58,788 nucleotides of DNA from Leptolyngbyaceae cyanobacterium C42_A2020_001 (GCA_015272515.1 JACYLN010000100.1:1-58788), one strand, 5' to 3'; shown: positions 8,581-16,716, counted from the first letter of the stretch. Program-made: numbers and translations. Notes: generated from the sequence alone by a model not told the origin.

Positions 8581-9123
8581 ACGGAAGAAAACTACGCCAC
8601 TGCCAAAGCGGCGTTCCTCCAGAAGATCGAGATCCAATCGAACGTCGTCTGGGAGGGAGGGTTTGCCGCCCCCTACAATGATCGGCAGGAGGAACAGATG
8701 ACACTCATCGATCAATCCTGATCGAAAGGCGTGGGCAGCAAGCTCAGCACCACCGATGAGGATATTCTGTTCAACAGTCTCTTTTAATTGTCGAATTGCT
8801 TCTGGATCAAAGCCTCGCTCAAGCTGTGTTTTGCGAGTGGATACCCTCTCCAAGGTCTTGGAGTACACGATCTTATTGGCTGCCTGCCAAGTCTCTGCGA
8901 AGTCGCGCCTGAGTGGAGACTCAGCAGCTAAGTTGGGGTCAGTCTCCCAAACCATCATTGTCTCATACATTCGCCGTCCGTAGAGATAAGTGCCAGCTTC
9001 CCGTACAAGGTTGCTGATAAACCTGAAATATTCCTCGTCTGGCACTGTCCAGTCAAATTTGCCATCCCTATCCTCGATGTAGCCGTCGAGTGACGAGTTC
9101 GCCGTGTAGATCAAGTGAGCCAT
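8554..9123 (-). CDS. Dihydrofolate-reductase-like (RibD C-terminal domain) protein
   Basis: About 189 residues from the ATG ending at 9123, which has GAGG upstream. Family features are ANSSLDGYIEDRDGKFDW, TYLYGRRMYETM, LIGGAELAAHAFRSGLIDE and LLPIIVGGGKPSLP, all typical of RibD_C/DHFR-like proteins that bind NADPH. Most such stand-alone proteins lack a proven substrate. The 3' end abuts an AraC pseudogene. A second member lies at 16717-17289, also next to AraC-type promoter DNA. Confidence 0.8.
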   Translation of the reverse strand: MAHLIYTANSSLDGYIEDRDGKFDWTVPDEEYFRFISNLVREAGTYLYGRRMYETMMVWETDPNLAAESPLRRDFAETWQAANKIVYSKTLERVSTRKTQLERGFDPEAIRQLKETVEQNILIGGAELAAHAFRSGLIDECHLFLLPIIVGGGKPSLPDDVRLDLDLLEERRFGSGVVFFRYQTRFFRS

Positions 9124-9661
9124 CCTGACCTCTATTTGTGAGGAGTACCTATAATTCAAATCCCTTCAAGTTGAGCCAGGTCTGCAATGAGGGGTTCTTT
9201 ACTAAACGTCTTACTCACCTCAGAGAGAATTTAGCGATTAGAAAATTGTTTCTCTAACCATTATCGCACTTCTTGCTCTGAGGGAAATTGGATGGAGCGA
9301 CGACTAATGGGATCATAAACGTACCACCAAATATTACCGAGTCGCGCAGCGAAGCTGATCCGTGCCGGATCACGTTTATGCTAAATACGTGACTCATCTG
9401 ATACAGAGGTAAATAGGGCGTTCCAAATGAGAGATAAAGTTGATCTCAGTGTAAGAGCGATTGCTCTCAATTCTTTCTTCATGCTCCTTCCTCTATTGAA
9501 GTTAGAGACTTCACAAATGATGTTGTCCACTCAGCTTTTTAAGGAATCGTAGATTTTTGTGAATCATTTTCTTAAAAACGAGTATTCACAGATTGATATG
9601 TTGTCAGAACTTTCAGATTAATGAATAATTGATTCTCACGCTGTCTAATTCTTGTGCTACT
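9124..9661. other. Gene-poor stretch with a short coding remnant
   Basis: No full gene is seen. On the minus strand 9261-9380 holds a 39-codon open remnant without a start, including RLGNIWWYVYDPISRRS and FPSEQEVR before a TAA; this reads like a protein C-terminus but I do not know the family. The rest is AT-rich with no hairpin followed by a T-run, and merges at 9650 into the promoter of the truncated AraC gene. Confidence 0.3.
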
Positions 9662-9718
9662 GTCAATATCTTGCGATTCATTTTCAGACTGTTCATCGAA
9701 AAAGAGATTCAATACAAT
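9662..9718 (+). promoter_or_regulatory. AraC-type promoter module, copy 1
   Basis: GTCAATATCTTGCGAT (9662-9677, an imperfect dyad around TC) lies about 44 bp before a TACAAT -10-like box at 9713-9718. The same arrangement occurs before the intact AraC gene (10882-10941) and at 16417-16477. It precedes the internally deleted AraC gene. Confidence 0.45.
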
Positions 9719-9746
9719 CAGAATTAAGATGAGTGAGGTTTACATC

Positions 9747-10024
9747 ATGAAACTCTCTGTAAACCAGCAAACTGACACAAAATTCTTGCCTGTTTTATCA
9801 AGTCAGAATCAGGGTTGGGAGAATATTCTAGTCAACCTGTTTCAATGTTCTTCTGGAGAGACAGCTTGTCATTTCAAGCATGAATCCACTGTTTACCTGT
9901 CGCTGACTCCCCATCCTGTTCGATTCCTACACATTAAGGAAGGTAAAACTTAAGTCATAGTCATCTCAGTAAACAGTTCTGCCAACTTACAGACATGACT
10001 CCAACAGCTTACAGGGTAAATTAA
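9747..10024 (+). pseudogene. AraC-family regulator with large internal deletion
   Basis: About 68 N-terminal codons (MKLSVNQQ to FLHIKEGKT) match the start of the intact AraC protein at 10969-11841: QNQGWENILV against QYQGWDNLLV, and HIKEGKT against QIREGKT. Right after GKT comes TAA. The following DNA, in another frame, encodes SHSHLSKQFCQLTDMTPTAYR, matching the extreme C-terminus of the same paralogue. So roughly 600 bp, the core of the gene including the first helix-turn-helix, has been deleted. The stop at 10022-10024 lies 7 bp before the grpB-family start. Confidence 0.75.
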
Positions 10025-10031
10025 CAAGACA

Positions 10032-10553
10032 ATGAAAGTAGAAGTTATCTCACCTGATCCTGCGTGGCAGGAAGAGTTTCAAAAAGAGTCTCAGCAACTC
10101 GCATGGGCGATGGGAGAAAATATTGTTGCCATCCACCATATTGGCAGTACTGCAATTCCAGGCATTTACGCTAAACCTGTGATTGATTTTTTGATTGAAG
10201 TAAAAAGCATTGTCAAAACGGATGAACAGAATGGGGCAATGACAACCATTGGATACGAAGCAATGGGTGAATTTGGGCTTCCCGGTCGGCGTTACTTTCG
10301 CAAGAAACTTTCTCCTGAGATTAGAACCCACAACGTTCACACTTACGAAGTTGGTTCACCTGAAATCACTCGCCATTTAGCATTTCGTGACTACATGATT
10401 GCCCATCCTGATGATGCTCAGCAATACAGTGAATTAAAACGACAGTTAGCAAAGCAGTATCCTCACGACATTGAAGGTTATATGGATGGCAAAGACGAAT
10501 TTGTCAAAATGATGCAGAAGAAAGCAATGATTTGGCAACTTTCAGTGAGTTAA
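10032..10553 (+). CDS. GrpB-family nucleotidyltransferase-like protein
   Basis: 173 residues: VEVISPDPAWQEEF at the start, then HHIGSTAIPGIYAKPVIDFL, the GS-Tx-A-PGI-AKPxID signature of PF04229 (GrpB/UPF0157), with acidic metal-site residues of the nucleotidyltransferase superfamily, and later RHLAFRDYMIAHP. Family members occur alone or fused to dephospho-CoA kinase; the biochemical role of the stand-alone form is unsettled. It follows the deleted AraC gene and may be read from that gene's promoter. Confidence 0.8.
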   Translation: MKVEVISPDPAWQEEFQKESQQLAWAMGENIVAIHHIGSTAIPGIYAKPVIDFLIEVKSIVKTDEQNGAMTTIGYEAMGEFGLPGRRYFRKKLSPEIRTHNVHTYEVGSPEITRHLAFRDYMIAHPDDAQQYSELKRQLAKQYPHDIEGYMDGKDEFVKMMQKKAMIWQLSVS

Positions 10554-10656
10554 AAGGGCGATCGCCTTTAAATCTTGAATTCAACGTTTACTCGCCTGGC
10601 AAGAATAAATCGTGTAGAGAAATTTGCTAAACCTTGTTTATCCATACAATCCCTAC

Positions 10657-10811
10657 CTTAGTGGTGCAGAAAACTCCTGAAACCCATTAAACTCGTTATT
10701 CTCAATAAGAGTTTTTACTGAGAATAGCTAAAAGTTTAACGGAAATATTGGGTTCGAGATTATAGTACATTCGCTCAAAATTGGTTCAAAAAAGTTTTCT
10801 GCACCACTAAG
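10657..10811. mobile_element. 155-bp MITE related to the IS4-type element at 41 kb
   Basis: Terminal inverted repeats CTTAGTGGTGCAGAAAACT are perfect over 19 bp (10657-10675 and 10793-10811). They match the ends of the insertion sequence at 41018-42319. Perfect 10-bp direct repeats CAATCCCTAC flank the element (10647-10656, 10812-10821). There is no coding sequence; the interior contains a small ATTCTCA/TGAGAAT hairpin. It is presumably mobilised by the IS4-type transposase. Confidence 0.9.
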
Positions 10812-10881
10812 CAATCCCTACTCTATATTTTTTCTACACGAAGATAGAATTTGCACCTGACTATCTGATTCTTGCGACACT

Positions 10882-10941
10882 ACCACAATCTTGTGGTTCG
10901 TTTTCAAAATTTGGAGTAAACGACGCAAAAGTGACTACAAT
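10882..10941 (+). promoter_or_regulatory. AraC-type promoter module, copy 2 with perfect dyad
   Basis: ACCACAATCTTGTGGT (10882-10897) is a perfect 7-2-7 dyad (ACCACAA/TTGTGGT). TACAAT at 10936-10941 is a likely -10 box, with TTGGAG about 19 bp upstream as a weak -35. It lies just before the intact AraC gene and is shared in outline with copies at 9662 and 16417. Confidence 0.5.
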
Positions 10942-10968
10942 CGGAACTAGGCACGTTGGTTGTATGTC

Positions 10969-11841
10969 ATGGAGATTTACACTAATCCTGGCACTGAAGC
11001 AGATAGTTCACTCATCCAATCGAGTCAGTATCAGGGATGGGACAACCTTCTGGTAGAACAATTTCGTGAGCCTCCCGGAGAGGGACACTGTCAACACCGT
11101 GATGAACACACCATTTGTTTAGCATTAGATACCCGTCCGATTCGGATGTTACAAATTCGTGAAGGGAAAACGTACACTGGGCTATATGCCAAAGGCGATC
11201 TTTCCATTACGCCTGCTCAAATGCCCCTTTTCGCCCGTTGGGATAGTGAAGATCACCATCTCAAAATTCGTATGACCTCCCGATTTATTCAGCAAATTGC
11301 GAAGGAGGCTTTGGAAATAGATAGTGATCGCCTGGAATTACTACCTCAAGCGCGAATTCGCGATCCTCACATTGAGGCGATCGGTCTCATGCTTCTGTCT
11401 GAATTACAACAGGGCGATACGGCTAACACACTCTATGTCGAATCTTTGGCGAATGTTCTGGCAGTGCATTTAATTCGTCAACACACGACCGATCGCCCGC
11501 AACCTGTAATGTACGAAGGTGGTTTGCCCCAGCGACAACTCTTGCAAGTGTTGGATTATATCGATGCTCATCTCCACCAGGAGATTAAGTTGACCGATCT
11601 AGCCTCGCTGGTGGGGATAGGTGAATTTCATTTCAGTCGTCAGTTTAAACAGGTGATTGGAACAACACCTCACCAATATTTGCTCCAACAACGAATTGAA
11701 CGAGCAAAACAGTTGTTGAAACAAAGCGATTATTCTATTGCAGACATTGCCTTGATGTGTGGATTTAACAGTCATAGTCATCTCAGCAAACAGTTTCGAC
11801 AGTTAACGGGAATAACACCAAAAGCCTATCGGCTGCATTAG
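10969..11841 (+). CDS. AraC/XylS-family transcriptional regulator
   Basis: About 290 residues. The N-terminal half is an effector domain (YQGWDNLLVEQF, HTICLALDTRPIRMLQIREG). The C-terminal 100 residues carry both helix-turn-helices: LTDLASLVGIGEFHFSRQFK with IGTTPHQYLLQQRIERAKQL, then IADIALMCGFNSHSHLSKQF with RQLTGITPKAY. The ATG at 10969 is preferred to a TTG three codons upstream. It is the intact paralogue of the broken genes at 8062 and 9747 and is related to the one at 55521. It probably controls the downstream gene 30 bp away and itself through the dyad upstream. Confidence 0.88.
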   Translation: MEIYTNPGTEADSSLIQSSQYQGWDNLLVEQFREPPGEGHCQHRDEHTICLALDTRPIRMLQIREGKTYTGLYAKGDLSITPAQMPLFARWDSEDHHLKIRMTSRFIQQIAKEALEIDSDRLELLPQARIRDPHIEAIGLMLLSELQQGDTANTLYVESLANVLAVHLIRQHTTDRPQPVMYEGGLPQRQLLQVLDYIDAHLHQEIKLTDLASLVGIGEFHFSRQFKQVIGTTPHQYLLQQRIERAKQLLKQSDYSIADIALMCGFNSHSHLSKQFRQLTGITPKAYRLH

Positions 11842-11871
11842 TCATAAATCTCTCAAACCATTGGAGGAACT

Positions 11872-12555
11872 ATGGTTTGGCAAGGAGTACTTGAAAATAG
11901 CAACGTATGGGTCTACGAATACGTTGCTAATGGATACAAAGCCAATGCGTTTGCTTTTGCGTTGGATGGCAATCACCTAGCTATCATTAGCCCACCCATT
12001 GGACTCTCTGAAGCAGATTTTGCAGCGATCGATGCAAAGGGACAAGTTATAGCCTTAATTGCCCCTCATTCGGGTCACGATTTAGGTCACGCTGAATGGC
12101 AGGCTCGTTATTCGACTGCGGTTTCCTATGCCCCAGAGATTGCCCTAAAGCAAATTAATCAGAATGAACTCCGACCCTTCCTGCCGCTTGCAAAACTCGC
12201 GGCTCCCCATGTGAACTTTCGAGAAGTTCCTGGCACGAAAAAAGGCGGCACGATTGCTATCGTGAAGCGGGGAGAACGTGCGGTTGTGTATCTTGATGAA
12301 ATCGTGAGTCACTGGACATCCTTACCGAACAACTGGCTGGCAAAGTTTTTGTTTTGGTCAACGGGTAGTGCGCCCGGACTTAAAGTGAATCGAGTGTATC
12401 TGAAGGTACTTTGCTCAGATGTCCAGGCAGTGGCTCAAACTGTTCTTGAAGCTTTGGTGGATGATCCAGTCATCGTGCCAGCCCACGGTACACCCCTGGT
12501 TGATTCAGGGGATGCAGAGCAAGTGCGATCGCTGGTGAAACCCTTCGCAAAATGA
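11872..12555 (+). CDS. Metallo-beta-lactamase-fold-like protein, degenerate
   Basis: 227 residues with a GGAGG ribosome site. The order of elements (NHLAIISPPIGLSEADF, then ALIAPHSGHDLGHAEWQARY, later GGTIAIVKRGERAVVYLDE and VIVPAHGTPLVD) follows the metallo-beta-lactamase or DUF4336 fold, but the canonical HxHxDH loop is reduced to HSGHDLGH. It may bind metal weakly or be a non-catalytic relative. It directly follows the AraC gene and is probably its target. Confidence 0.5.
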   Translation: MVWQGVLENSNVWVYEYVANGYKANAFAFALDGNHLAIISPPIGLSEADFAAIDAKGQVIALIAPHSGHDLGHAEWQARYSTAVSYAPEIALKQINQNELRPFLPLAKLAAPHVNFREVPGTKKGGTIAIVKRGERAVVYLDEIVSHWTSLPNNWLAKFLFWSTGSAPGLKVNRVYLKVLCSDVQAVAQTVLEALVDDPVIVPAHGTPLVDSGDAEQVRSLVKPFAK

Positions 12556-12576
12556 ATTCATAGCTAAGACATTCAA

Positions 12577-13038
12577 TCACACACGCCACTCATACAAAAT
12601 GTCAGGACAATTTTCTTCATTTTCAGAACCATCCCGATACTGAATGGCTTTGAATCCGTGTCGCTCGTAAAATCGAATTGCTCCCTGATTCTCCTGAAAC
12701 GTATAAAGCCGGATCGGAGAACCCAGTTCTACTTTTGCGCGTTCAATCAGTTTGGTTCCAATTTCCTGCCCAACAGCATCAGGATGCAAATAAAGCTGAT
12801 CAATCCATCCTGTTCCTTCGGTCGTTGACAATGCCATCATACCTATAATCTTGTTGTCTCGCTCTACCACAGTTACCTGGCTTTCAGGAATCAAGATGTT
12901 ATGCATCCACTCATAAACAGCTTCCTCAGAATAGGCGATCGCAGCAAATGAAACAAACGCTCTGCGCGAACTCAGATAAACTTGTGCGATCGCATCAGTA
13001 TCAGATGGAGTAGCGGAACGAAAATTGAATGAGTTCAT
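12577..13038 (-). CDS. GNAT-family N-acetyltransferase
   Basis: 153 residues. MMALSTTEGTGWIDQLYLHPDAVGQEIGTKLIERA contains the acetyl-CoA-binding motif A (Q/R-x-x-G-x-G/A as GQEIGT), and QENQGAIRFYERHGF is the typical motif B. Last gene of a three-gene minus-strand operon (MarR, VOC, GNAT); its start is 11 bp past the VOC stop and has AGGAGAG upstream. Acceptor unknown. Confidence 0.85.
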   Translation of the reverse strand: MNSFNFRSATPSDTDAIAQVYLSSRRAFVSFAAIAYSEEAVYEWMHNILIPESQVTVVERDNKIIGMMALSTTEGTGWIDQLYLHPDAVGQEIGTKLIERAKVELGSPIRLYTFQENQGAIRFYERHGFKAIQYRDGSENEENCPDILYEWRV

Positions 13039-13049
13039 GCAACTCTCTC

Positions 13050-13439
13050 CTAATCAGATTGAGTCATCCACTGAACCAGTTGAAGCACGACTCCATTGGG
13101 GTCTGTTACTTGAAAGAACCGTTCGCCCCAGGGTTCCGTCTCAATTGGCGTTGTGATTGGTACACCTTCAGATTGCAGTCGTTCGTATTCAGCGTCAATA
13201 TCGTCTACGACAAATGCAATTAGCAATCCATCTGCCCGATGTTCACGCATGTGGATGGGTTTAAAGCTTTTCAATCCTGTTTTCAGAAAAACAAGATTGA
13301 AGCCAACATCTTCTCTTCCAAGAGATACAAAACCATCGGCTGACATTTGCTCACTGAAACCAAAATGTTGTTTGGCAAAGGTAGCCGATGCAGTAACATC
13401 TTCCACGTTCAACGAGATGGCAGAAGCGGTAATTTTCAT
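13050..13439 (-). CDS. VOC-family protein, glyoxalase/bleomycin-resistance type
   Basis: 129 residues with the two VOC halves: AISLNVEDVTASATFAKQHFGF and LIAFVVDDIDAEYERLQSEG, then PWGERFFQVTDPNGVVLQLVQW. The last motif supplies the usual C-terminal ligand position. GAGGAA precedes the ATG. The gene lies 34 bp after marR and 11 bp before the acetyltransferase. In a MarR-controlled operon a drug- or electrophile-binding role is plausible but not shown. Confidence 0.8.
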   Translation of the reverse strand: MKITASAISLNVEDVTASATFAKQHFGFSEQMSADGFVSLGREDVGFNLVFLKTGLKSFKPIHMREHRADGLLIAFVVDDIDAEYERLQSEGVPITTPIETEPWGERFFQVTDPNGVVLQLVQWMTQSD

Positions 13440-13473
13440 CGTGTTTCCTCAATAGTATGGAAGGCGATCGCCA

Positions 13474-13938
13474 TTATTCATCCAGTTCATTAGCTTCATG
13501 ACTTTCGAGACGTTCTCTAAGTTGTTGCAAGACTGTAACAGCAGTCTCTAATGCTTCTAATGAAAGTGTTTCACTGACTTGATTTGCCCAATCAATCTGG
13601 CATTGTTGTATGTAGTCCAGGGCTTTACGCCCTTTAGATGTAATGGTCATTAATTTGGCACGACGATGGTGGGGATTGTCGGTATAGGTGATAAATCCAT
13701 CGCTTGCCAGAGCATCAGCAGTTTGTTGAATACTTTGTCGAGTTAGCCCCATAATTCGAGCTACATGAGCAACAGGTGTGGGTTGATGTTCCACAACGCC
13801 AAGCACCTGCCAGCGGGCACTGCTTAAGCCAACCGGATAGGTCAAGCGATCGCCCGCCTCCAATAAAAGCCCATTCAACCGAAAGACCTCAAGAATGAGT
13901 TCGGTAAAGGCACTGCCATTGGCACTCGGTTCACTCAT
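13474..13938 (-). CDS. MarR-family transcriptional regulator
   Basis: 154 residues. The winged helix is clear: LSSARWQVLGVVEHQPTPVAHVARIMGLTRQSIQQTADAL, followed by the wing ITYTDNPHHRRAKLMTITSKG. MarR dimers bind near-palindromic sites and release them on binding phenolic or oxidising ligands. A perfect 18-bp palindrome lies 20 bp before the start. It is the first gene of the MarR-VOC-GNAT operon and probably represses it. Confidence 0.88.
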   Translation of the reverse strand: MSEPSANGSAFTELILEVFRLNGLLLEAGDRLTYPVGLSSARWQVLGVVEHQPTPVAHVARIMGLTRQSIQQTADALASDGFITYTDNPHHRRAKLMTITSKGRKALDYIQQCQIDWANQVSETLSLEALETAVTVLQQLRERLESHEANELDE

Positions 13939-13957
13939 ATGACAGTACCTTACCAGT

Positions 13958-13975
13958 TTGACAGGCTTCTGTCAA
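13958..13975. promoter_or_regulatory. Probable MarR operator
   Basis: TTGACAGGCTTCTGTCAA is a perfect dyad (TTGACAG-4-CTGTCAA), 20 bp upstream of the marR start codon. An additional TGACAG half site occurs at 13940-13945. Size and symmetry suit a MarR dimer. Confidence 0.6.
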
Positions 13976-13997
13976 TCTAATTGCTATCTACCCGTTG

Positions 13998-14396
13998 TTA
14001 TGGTTCTGTACGTGCCGTCCCTTCTCGATCATGCTCATATCGACGCGCGACGTTGAACGGAGGTAGCCAATCCTCTCGACGACAGATCCAGAGTTCATAG
14101 GTGGGCGTCACCTGGTTCGGCATATCGAAGGTGCCAGCAGAGATTTCAATTTCGTCGGCAGAGCGACCGAAGACCGAGGAACCGCAAACTGGGCAGAAAT
14201 AGCGATCACGATAGTTGGACACCGTGCCAGTGATGCTGACCGCATCGGCAGGAAACACCGCAACCGTATTGAATACCGCCCCGCTTTGCTTGCGACAGTC
14301 TAAACAATGGCAAATCCCTACCCGATACGGTTCAGCAGCGATTTTCAAGCGAACTGCTCCACAAAGGCATCCCCCGCGATAATGTATTCTCCTCAT
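13998..14396 (-). CDS. GFA-family (S-hydroxymethylglutathione-handling) zinc protein
   Basis: About 132 residues. The Cys pattern of the GFA domain is complete: GGCLCGAVRLKI, then CHCLDCRKQSGAVF, then CPVCGSSVFG, giving the two zinc sites of the family. The start at 14396 is set by GGAGGA just upstream; the longer frame has an extra M. The family was named for formaldehyde-glutathione activation, but most members have unknown substrates. Convergence with the marR side suggests it is an independent unit. Confidence 0.85.
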   Translation of the reverse strand: MRRIHYRGGCLCGAVRLKIAAEPYRVGICHCLDCRKQSGAVFNTVAVFPADAVSITGTVSNYRDRYFCPVCGSSVFGRSADEIEISAGTFDMPNQVTPTYELWICRREDWLPPFNVARRYEHDREGTARTEP

Positions 14397-14503
14397 CTGT
14401 CCTCCTTGATACATTCAGTGTGGCGCGATCGCTTCAGCTGCTCACTATGCAGAAGGATGGATTTTGTGTGTAGATTGATAAATTACCCTCATAGAATTGA
14501 ACG

Positions 14504-15127
14504 ATGGATATCCAGGAGGCATACGACAGTTGGTCACATACCTACGATACAGACCACAACCTTACCCGTGATCTAGATCAAGTCGTTACCAAGAAAATAT
14601 TAATGGGTTTAGACAGCCCTTCAGTTGTTGAAATTGGCTGCGGTACTGGAAAAAATACCCTTTGGCTATCTCAAATAGCTGAACGTGTTCATGCGATCGA
14701 TTCGTCAGAGGCAATGATTGAAAAGGCGAAGGCAAAAGTAAATTCAGCCAATGTCCCATTTACAGTTGGAGATATTACAAAGACATGGATGTGTAACAAT
14801 GCATCCGCTGATTTGGTTACCTGTAACCTTGTACTAGAGCATATTCAAGATTTATCATTTATCTTCCCAGAGGCATCTCGTGTATTAGTCAAAGGAGGAT
14901 ACTTTTTTATCTCTGAGCTACACCCATTCAAGCAGTATCAAGGTGTAAAAGCAAACTTTCAGCACAATCAAGAAACAATTGAAATTAAAGCTTTCACCCA
15001 TCACATTTCTGAGTTTATGAATGTGGCTAAGGCATGTGGTTTTGCACTTGAAGACTTTCAAGAGTGGTGGCATGAAAGCGATCAGGATAAGCCACCACGA
15101 CTGGCAACCTTTTTATTCAAGCGGTAG
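14504..15127 (+). CDS. Class I SAM-dependent methyltransferase
   Basis: 207 residues. MDIQEAYDSWSHTYD is a typical opening of UbiE/BioC-like small-molecule methyltransferases; motif I is VVEIGCGTGKNTLWLSQ, followed by VHAIDSSEAMIEKA, FTVGDIT and LVTCNLVLEHIQD. It precedes the cupin gene by about 16 bp, so the two likely form an operon. Substrate unknown. Confidence 0.82.
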   Translation: MDIQEAYDSWSHTYDTDHNLTRDLDQVVTKKILMGLDSPSVVEIGCGTGKNTLWLSQIAERVHAIDSSEAMIEKAKAKVNSANVPFTVGDITKTWMCNNASADLVTCNLVLEHIQDLSFIFPEASRVLVKGGYFFISELHPFKQYQGVKANFQHNQETIEIKAFTHHISEFMNVAKACGFALEDFQEWWHESDQDKPPRLATFLFKR

Positions 15128-15143
15128 AAAATGAGGCATGATC

Positions 15144-15638
15144 ATGACTAACAGTCCAAATATTGCCAACATGAACGACCTGGAGTGGGAAGAGGCGCAT
15201 TACTCAGAACATTACTCAGGCTGGTCTAAACGCTTAACCCCTTCAATGAATCCCAAAGAAGGTCACATTGGAGTCGTAGTGGAGCGGTTAAAGCCAAAAT
15301 CACTTTCTTGCCCGTTCCATTATCATGTTCATGAAGATGAGTTTTGTCTGATCCTCAAAGGTAGGGCGATGTTGCGCTATGGCGATCGCACCATTGAAAT
15401 TAAAGAGGGTGATGCCATATCCTTTCCTCGTGGTGAACGCATTGCTCACCAGTTTTACAATCACACCGATGAGCCTGTGGATATTCTAATGATGGGAGAA
15501 AACCTATCCTACGAAGTTTGTTATTTTCCCGATTCCGACAAGTGGTTATCGCGATCGATGGGCAAGGTCGGAAAATTTGAGAGTACGGACTACTGGGCAG
15601 ATGAGCCAGATCCACCCGTGATCAAAGTTCAGGAGTGA
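15144..15638 (+). CDS. Cupin-domain protein
   Basis: About 164 residues. The cupin motif 1 is clear (CPFHYHVHEDEFCLILKGRA, with HxH-x4-E ligands), followed by LRYGDRTIEIKEGDAISFPRG and IAHQFYNHTDEPVDILMMGE as motif 2. The ATG at 15144 has GAGG seven bases upstream and is preferred to the ATG at 15138. It may be a metal-dependent isomerase, dioxygenase or a sugar-binding protein. Confidence 0.85.
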   Translation: MTNSPNIANMNDLEWEEAHYSEHYSGWSKRLTPSMNPKEGHIGVVVERLKPKSLSCPFHYHVHEDEFCLILKGRAMLRYGDRTIEIKEGDAISFPRGERIAHQFYNHTDEPVDILMMGENLSYEVCYFPDSDKWLSRSMGKVGKFESTDYWADEPDPPVIKVQE

Positions 15639-15685
15639 TGTTTAACCTGCCATGCATGTATCTTTGTCTGCAAACACCTCTGTAG

Positions 15686-16225
15686 CTACCTTCCAAGCTG
15701 AGGTATAGTTATAAGTTCCTGTACGTTAGCTCCGTATTTCTTTTCAATATAGTGAACTTCAGGATCATCGTCTCGTTCCCCTAAATCAATCCATCCGTGC
15801 TTGAGATAAAATCTCATTGCCATCCCATTCGCAGGACTAACGTTTAATCGGGCTGAGTGGCAACCCAGATGCTTGAAGAAATGGGCTGCATATTGATCTA
15901 ATTGTTGACCAAACCCCTGACCTCGAAACTCTGGAATCAGATAGAACAAATTAACATAGCCGATGCTTGAATCGTTTTTCCAGCGCATCATCTCAACCTG
16001 CCCAATAATTTGCTCTTCTTGCCAAACATGTACACAACTGTTTGGAATTTCTGTCATTCGGTGTCTCAGCCACTGCAAGTATTCCTCAACTCCACTGCCA
16101 TCCTCTTTATAGAATCGAGCGGCTGAACCAAAGCTGCAAAGGAAAGAGTCTGCTCTAAACTGCACGCATAAGTCGTGATTGCGCTCTAGGTCGATAGGTT
16201 TGAACTCAAGCATAGAAGACTGCAA
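15686..16225 (-). CDS. GNAT-family N-acetyltransferase
   Basis: 179 residues. Acetyl-CoA motif FYLIPEFRGQGFGQQLDQYAA (RGQGFG) and the later NGMAMRFYLKHGW are typical GNAT. The TTG at 16225 has GGAGAAG at good distance, whereas the ATG four codons later has none; a TTG start is therefore likely. It converges with the cupin gene. Acceptor unknown. Confidence 0.82.
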   Translation of the reverse strand: MQSSMLEFKPIDLERNHDLCVQFRADSFLCSFGSAARFYKEDGSGVEEYLQWLRHRMTEIPNSCVHVWQEEQIIGQVEMMRWKNDSSIGYVNLFYLIPEFRGQGFGQQLDQYAAHFFKHLGCHSARLNVSPANGMAMRFYLKHGWIDLGERDDDPEVHYIEKKYGANVQELITIPQLGR

Positions 16226-16716
16226 TTTTGCTTCTCCAGGTTAAATTGGCGTTAACAGAGCATCCCAACCTTCACTTCCTTAACCAAGCTTGTGAACTGA
16301 AACTTACTTCGTATAGCTTTACCCTGTTCAAAATTAATCTCCGATAGTCGGGCATCATTTATTGCTTCTAGTTTAGATAAAGCTCTCGTACTGAACTATC
16401 AAATTGTTGTACCACTATCAAAATCTTGTGATGGATTTTGATCAGGCACGTTGGAGTCCCATCAAAATAAATACAATCGAAACAGGACGAGTTAGGGTAA
16501 AACCACTCGTAAAACCAGAGTGTTCCAGTTCAACCTTGTGGTGATTGGCAGATTGAGATCTCCTCCTTTGGATATAGATAATAGTTTTGCCATATAGATA
16601 TGCTACAATATACTACAAGATATGAGTTGTGCCATGTGCAATTCTGGCGATCGCATCGAAACAGTCCAGAAGACTTAATCGCTATATGCCGTCCATCGTT
16701 TGCAGGGAAGTTGAGT
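16226..16716. other. Intergenic stretch carrying an orphan AraC-type promoter
   Basis: About 490 bp without a convincing gene. The main content is the third copy of the AraC promoter module (16417-16477). No AraC coding sequence follows; the 240 bp up to the reductase gene contain a 39-codon in-frame extension (from 16600) that lacks family similarity and a ribosome site. It may be the scar of a deleted AraC gene. Confidence 0.4.
16417..16477 (+). promoter_or_regulatory. AraC-type promoter module, copy 3
   Basis: ATCAAAATCTTGTGAT (16417-16432) is a dyad with one mismatch, placed 48 bp before TACAAT at 16472-16477. The surrounding CACTATC, GGCACGTTGG and ACAATCG elements match copy 2. The next gene is the reductase-like gene at 16717. 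Confidence 0.45.
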
